Below are positions 4,657 through 6,712 of a stretch of DNA of 6,712 bases, piece after piece. The notes beneath the pieces are model-generated. The model saw only the letters and a list, made by a program, of their open reading frames with translations. It was not told the origin of the DNA and searched no databases. A program made the position numbers and the translations under genes. The stretch is from Deltaproteobacteria bacterium. Its GTDB lineage: Bacteria; Desulfobacterota; Desulfovibrionia; Desulfovibrionales; Desulfovibrionaceae. Position 1 is the stretch's first letter. Every line of letters starts with the position of its first letter. The stretch is taken from positions 1 through 6,712 of the forward strand of contig JAJBSY010000156.1 in the NCBI GenBank assembly GCA_020861205.1. The letters run 5' to 3'.

Positions 4657-5574
4657 ATGACGGGTTTTCGAACGGTTATTTTTGTCCTCTGCTGCCTCTT
4701 CCTTTCGCTGAACGCGGCCGCGGCCGTGCAGGGCGGCATCCGGTGGCAAACCCTCGAGCCCGGGCTTGATCTCGCCCGGGTGACCGTCACGTTCACACCG
4801 TCGTCGCCCGCTCCATCGCCCCCCACATCCGCGGACGACGGCGGCGGAACGAGTCCCTTGACCGGACCCCAGGAAGCCACCACCACCATCCTCCGTATCG
4901 ACCCGGAAAAATTTACTTTCTCTCTCTACATGGCCTCCGAGCAAGGTCCCAAAACCCTTGGGCAAATCGGAACGAGCGAAAACTTTGTGGCGGCCATCAA
5001 TGCGGGCATGTTTCAACGCGACGGAGTGACGAATACCGGGTATCTTCGAAGCCGGAGCCATACCAACAACGGCCATGTGGCGGCCAACTTCGGCGCCTTT
5101 TTCGTCGCGCGGCCTGAAAAGGATGGGCTCCCCCAGGCCCGCCTCCTGGACAAACATGCGGACGACTGGGAGACGGCCCTCCGGCATTACGGGCTCGTCA
5201 TGCAGAATTACAGGATGACCGCGCCCGACGGCAGGGTGATATGGAAGCAGGCCGACCGGCTTCACAGCGTGGCCGCGCTGAGCCAGGACACGAAGGGGAA
5301 CATCCTCTTCCTTCTCTGCCCAAGCCCCGTGCCGGCGGCGGATTACATGGCCGCCCTGCTGCGGCTGCCTTTGGGGATCGGCGTGGTGATGTACCTGGAA
5401 GGCGGGTCCGAAGCCGCGCTTCTCATCAATGCCGGCGGCATCAACGCCGTGGAAGCGGGCCGCCACACCAGCGGCCTCTGGAGCGGAAGCGCCAGCCTCA
5501 TGTTGCCCAACGTGCTCGGCGTGCGCAGGCGCGCGGAGCCGGGTTCCGCTCCCTCCGTCGAGGCTGTCCCCTAA
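4657..5574 (+). CDS. Exported phosphodiester glycosidase family protein (NAGPA/DUF2233-like)
   Basis: A 305-aa secreted protein. Residues 1-23 are a signal peptide (MTGFR, hydrophobic VIFVLCCLFLSL, cleavage likely after the Ala run). A Pro/Ser/Thr/Gly-rich low-complexity segment at about 47-77 precedes or interrupts the fold. The catalytic-type domain follows, with FVAAINAGMFQ (110-120), NFGAFFV (144-150), YGLVMQNYRM (178-187) and MYLEGGSEAALLI (245-257). The NAG-M-F and xxGGS motifs mark the family named after the enzyme that uncovers mannose-6-phosphate; bacterial members are envelope proteins whose substrates are mostly unknown. Here Glu248 replaces the Asp usually found in the DGG motif. 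The ATG at 4657 is chosen because it begins the signal peptide, with a weak GGGGA at 4648-4652. The open frame extends 48 codons upstream, but those residues look non-coding. It is monocistronic and divergent from metF. Confidence 0.82.
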   Translation: MTGFRTVIFVLCCLFLSLNAAAAVQGGIRWQTLEPGLDLARVTVTFTPSSPAPSPPTSADDGGGTSPLTGPQEATTTILRIDPEKFTFSLYMASEQGPKTLGQIGTSENFVAAINAGMFQRDGVTNTGYLRSRSHTNNGHVAANFGAFFVARPEKDGLPQARLLDKHADDWETALRHYGLVMQNYRMTAPDGRVIWKQADRLHSVAALSQDTKGNILFLLCPSPVPAADYMAALLRLPLGIGVVMYLEGGSEAALLINAGGINAVEAGRHTSGLWSGSASLMLPNVLGVRRRAEPGSAPSVEAVP

Positions 5575-5609
5575 CCGGATACCATTTATCGCACGGCTGC
5601 CGCACGCCG

Positions 5610-5648
5610 TGAAACGGGGGATGTCGGGGTCGTCAACCCGCCGTTTCA
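5610..5648. repeat. Long hairpin downstream of the glycosidase gene
   Basis: TGAAACGG (5610-5617) pairs with CCGTTTCA (5641-5648), extended by GGG/CCC after one bulged G, around a 16-nt loop. It lies 35 nt after the stop. No T-tract follows, so it is not a canonical intrinsic terminator; mRNA 3'-end protection is possible. Confidence 0.5.
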
Positions 5649-5727
5649 TCCCGCGAATCAATGGCTCCTCCCCTCTTCGTCCGGCCAGGCCGAAAAAGAG
5701 GAATTCCCGGAGTTAACCCTTTGGCGT

Positions 5728-5780
5728 GGGGCCGGCCGCGCCCCTCTGCCCCCGGGGAGTTTGGGGCCGCATCCCAAACT
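5728..5780. repeat. GC-rich intergenic element with two hairpins
   Basis: GGGGC/GCCCC (5728-5732 with 5740-5744) is followed by a C- and G-run and then by AGTTTGGG/CCCAAACT (5758-5765 with 5773-5780), a perfect 8-bp stem with a 7-nt loop. The arrangement resembles the GC-rich gene-end elements scattered through Desulfovibrio-type genomes. Only one copy is in the window, so repeat status is inferred. Confidence 0.4.
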
Positions 5781-5794
5781 GGTATCTGAAGAGC

Positions 5795-5825
5795 AAGAAA
5801 AAGGCTCACAGCGTACTGTGAGCCT
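5795..5825 (-). terminator. Intrinsic terminator of tRNA-Gln
   Basis: On the minus strand a perfect 10-bp stem with a 4-nt loop (AGGCTCACAG at 5816-5825, AGGCTCACAG inverted at 5802-5811) is followed by TTTTTCTT. It begins 9 nt after the tRNA 3' end. This is the clearest terminator in the window. Confidence 0.9.
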
Positions 5826-5833
5826 GCGATATC

Positions 5834-5908
5834 TGGCTGGGCTGCATGGACTCGAACCATGATTGACGGAGTCAGAATCCGTTGTCCTGCCAATTGAACG
5901 ACAGCCCA
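5834..5908 (-). tRNA. tRNA-Gln (anticodon CUG)
   Basis: A 75-nt cloverleaf with encoded CCA. The acceptor stem TGGGCTG (5902-5908) pairs fully with CAGCCCA (5838-5844), followed by discriminator G and CCA. The D stem is GTTC/GGAC with an AATTGGCA loop. The anticodon stem ACGGA/TCCGT encloses TTCTGAC, so the anticodon is CTG (complement of 5873-5875), reading CAG. The T arm CATGG-TTCGAGT-CCATG is canonical. It has its own candidate promoter upstream and a terminator downstream, so it looks like a single-gene transcription unit. Confidence 0.97.
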
Positions 5909-5922
5909 ATCCGGGAATTGGT

Positions 5923-5949
5923 TGTATAGAACGCCCGTCGAATGGTCAA
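5923..5949 (-). promoter_or_regulatory. Candidate promoter of tRNA-Gln
   Basis: On the minus strand TTGACC (complement of 5944-5949, five of six) and TATACA (complement of 5923-5928, four of six) are 15 nt apart, slightly short. Initiation near 5916 would leave a leader of about 8 nt before the mature tRNA. Confidence 0.5.
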
Positions 5950-6013
5950 GCGATTTAACCAAGTTCGTCGAGCGGGCGGAACCATTATTCCGCCACCTGG
6001 AATCTCTTTCCGC

Positions 6014-6053
6014 TTGACAAAATTATAAGCCCTGTTTAGGGTTAACTAACCTA
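6014..6053 (+). promoter_or_regulatory. Candidate promoter and dyad upstream of the IclR-type gene
   Basis: A perfect TTGACA -35 (6014-6019) is followed after 17 nt by a poor -10, TAGGGT (6037-6042). The weak -10 lies inside a dyad, TAGG(G)TTA (6037-6044) against TAACCTA (6047-6053), with one bulged G. A strong -35 with a poor -10 under a palindrome would suit autoregulation by the downstream IclR protein, but this is inference. From 6054 to 6160 I see nothing distinctive. Confidence 0.4.
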
Positions 6054-6176
6054 TTTCGCGGCGGTTTTGCGCCTTTGTATGCTTTTGCAGCCGTTCCGGC
6101 AAGAGAGGCCTCCGCCCGCGGCAAGGCTTTCCGGGACCGCTTACTACGCGGCCGGACAGAAAGGAGCCCACCGGAC

Positions 6177-6712
6177 ATGAAAGACAACACCGTTCGCAGC
6201 CTGGAAAGAGGCTTGGCGATTCTCCAGTGTTTTGACCTTGATACCGAGGAACTCTCCCTTTCGCAACTCGCGGAGCGGCTGTCTCTCGCCCCGTCAACGG
6301 CGCTCCGCCTGGCGAGCGCCCTGACGAGACTCGGCTTTCTGGAAAAAAGCCGCGCCAAAACGTACTCTCTGGGCAACAAGGTCTATCTTCTCGGCGCGGT
6401 GGCTCAAAGACATTTCAAATTGCGCCGGATCATCCTGCCCGTTATGGAATCCTTGCGGGATGCCACCCATGAAGCCGTGAGCCTGTACGCGCTTGAAGAC
6501 GGGTACCGCGTCTGCTACGAGCATGTGGAAAGCCTGCTGTCCATGCGCTGCGTCGTCCGGGTGGGCGACCGTTTCCCCCTGTGGGCCGGAGCCGCCGGCA
6601 AATGCCTGTTGGCTTTCGCGGCCAAAGGCCTCGTGGAGGCGCCGCTCGCCAAGGCCAGGCCCAGTACGCCGTCAACGCGCCTGGCCCGGGAAACGTGGAT
6701 TGTAGACCTGCT
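6177..6712 (+). CDS. IclR-family transcriptional regulator (C-terminus cut by window edge)
   Basis: The first 178 codons of a protein usually about 250 aa long. It opens with VRSLERGLAILQCF, the standard IclR entry helix. A winged helix-turn-helix follows (LSLSQLAERLSLAPSTALRLASALTRLGFLEK, about residues 26-57) and a wing ending in YSLGNKVYLLG. The linker helix leads into the effector domain, where GDRFPLWAGAAGKCLLAF (130-147) is the conserved ligand-pocket segment. The ATG at 6177-6179 has AAGGAG at 6161-6166, spacing 10 nt, slightly long. The frame is open to the window edge. IclR proteins typically control catabolism of aromatic or organic acids or sugars. The gene faces away from the TRAP operon and is separated from it by housekeeping genes, so its targets probably lie to the right. 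The effector is unknown. Confidence 0.92.
   Translation, partial: MKDNTVRSLERGLAILQCFDLDTEELSLSQLAERLSLAPSTALRLASALTRLGFLEKSRAKTYSLGNKVYLLGAVAQRHFKLRRIILPVMESLRDATHEAVSLYALEDGYRVCYEHVESLLSMRCVVRVGDRFPLWAGAAGKCLLAFAAKGLVEAPLAKARPSTPSTRLARETWIVDL

Noticed and set aside
4468..5661. Long minus-strand open frame (397 codons) opposite the glycosidase gene
   Set aside because: Arg/Gly/His-rich translation without motifs, antisense to a gene with a signal peptide and conserved motifs; a GC-driven shadow.
5834..5908. tRNA-Gln as an integration (att) site
   Set aside because: No duplicated tRNA 3' end, integrase or mobile genes on either side; the tRNA is followed directly by its terminator.
1..6712. 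CRISPR array, insertion sequence, defence or toxin-antitoxin system
   Set aside because: No regularly spaced repeats, no terminal inverted repeats with target duplications, and no protein with such motifs on either strand.

Overview
The window reads like chromosome of a moderately GC-rich anaerobic proteobacterium, most likely Desulfobacterota of the Desulfovibrio/Bilophila type. This is an inference from gene style: a TRAP operon, a family 9 glycosyltransferase with a C-terminal cysteine cluster, and a deltaproteobacterial-looking tRNA-Gln. No species-level marker is present. There is no CRISPR array, transposase, integrase or phage gene. Most of the window is ordinary core and catabolic gene content; the less expected material is in the intergenic regions.

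Layout. (1) Positions 1-1929, minus strand: a catabolic operon in the order class II aldolase, then dctP (TRAP solute-binding protein), then dctQ (TRAP small permease, cut by the window edge). Two consecutive stem-loops lie between dctP and dctQ. (2) Positions 1930-2402: a gene-free stretch. Its first part is an AT-rich island with a candidate operon promoter, two clear inverted repeats and several repeated short words, which look like operators. The GC-rich remainder holds no gene I can support. (3) Positions 2403-4324, minus strand: metF (methylenetetrahydrofolate reductase, GTG start) overlaps by TGATG with a glycosyltransferase family 9 (heptosyltransferase-like) gene. (4) Positions 4325-4656: a compact divergent promoter region. 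One imperfect dyad overlaps the metF -35 box and sits inside a candidate rightward promoter. The rightward transcript would carry a leader of about 215 nt with mutually exclusive hairpins. (5) Positions 4657-5574, plus strand: an exported NAGPA/DUF2233-type phosphodiester glycosidase. (6) Positions 5575-5833: intergenic DNA with GC-rich hairpins, ending in the intrinsic terminator of the tRNA gene. (7) Positions 5834-5908, minus strand: tRNA-Gln(CUG). (8) Positions 6177-6712, plus strand: the N-terminal part of an IclR-family regulator, truncated by the window edge.

How the genes work together. The TRAP transporter would import a small carboxylate using an ion gradient, and the co-transcribed aldolase would act on that compound or on a phosphorylated derivative. 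The substrate cannot be read from sequence. MetF feeds methyl groups into methionine/one-carbon metabolism. Its coupling to an envelope-glycan glycosyltransferase looks like convenience rather than a pathway link. The IclR regulator faces away from everything in the window and probably controls genes beyond the right edge.

I found no previously undescribed system. The best leads are the two regulatory regions (1965-2082 and 4390-4640) and the unassigned substrate of the aldolase/TRAP operon.
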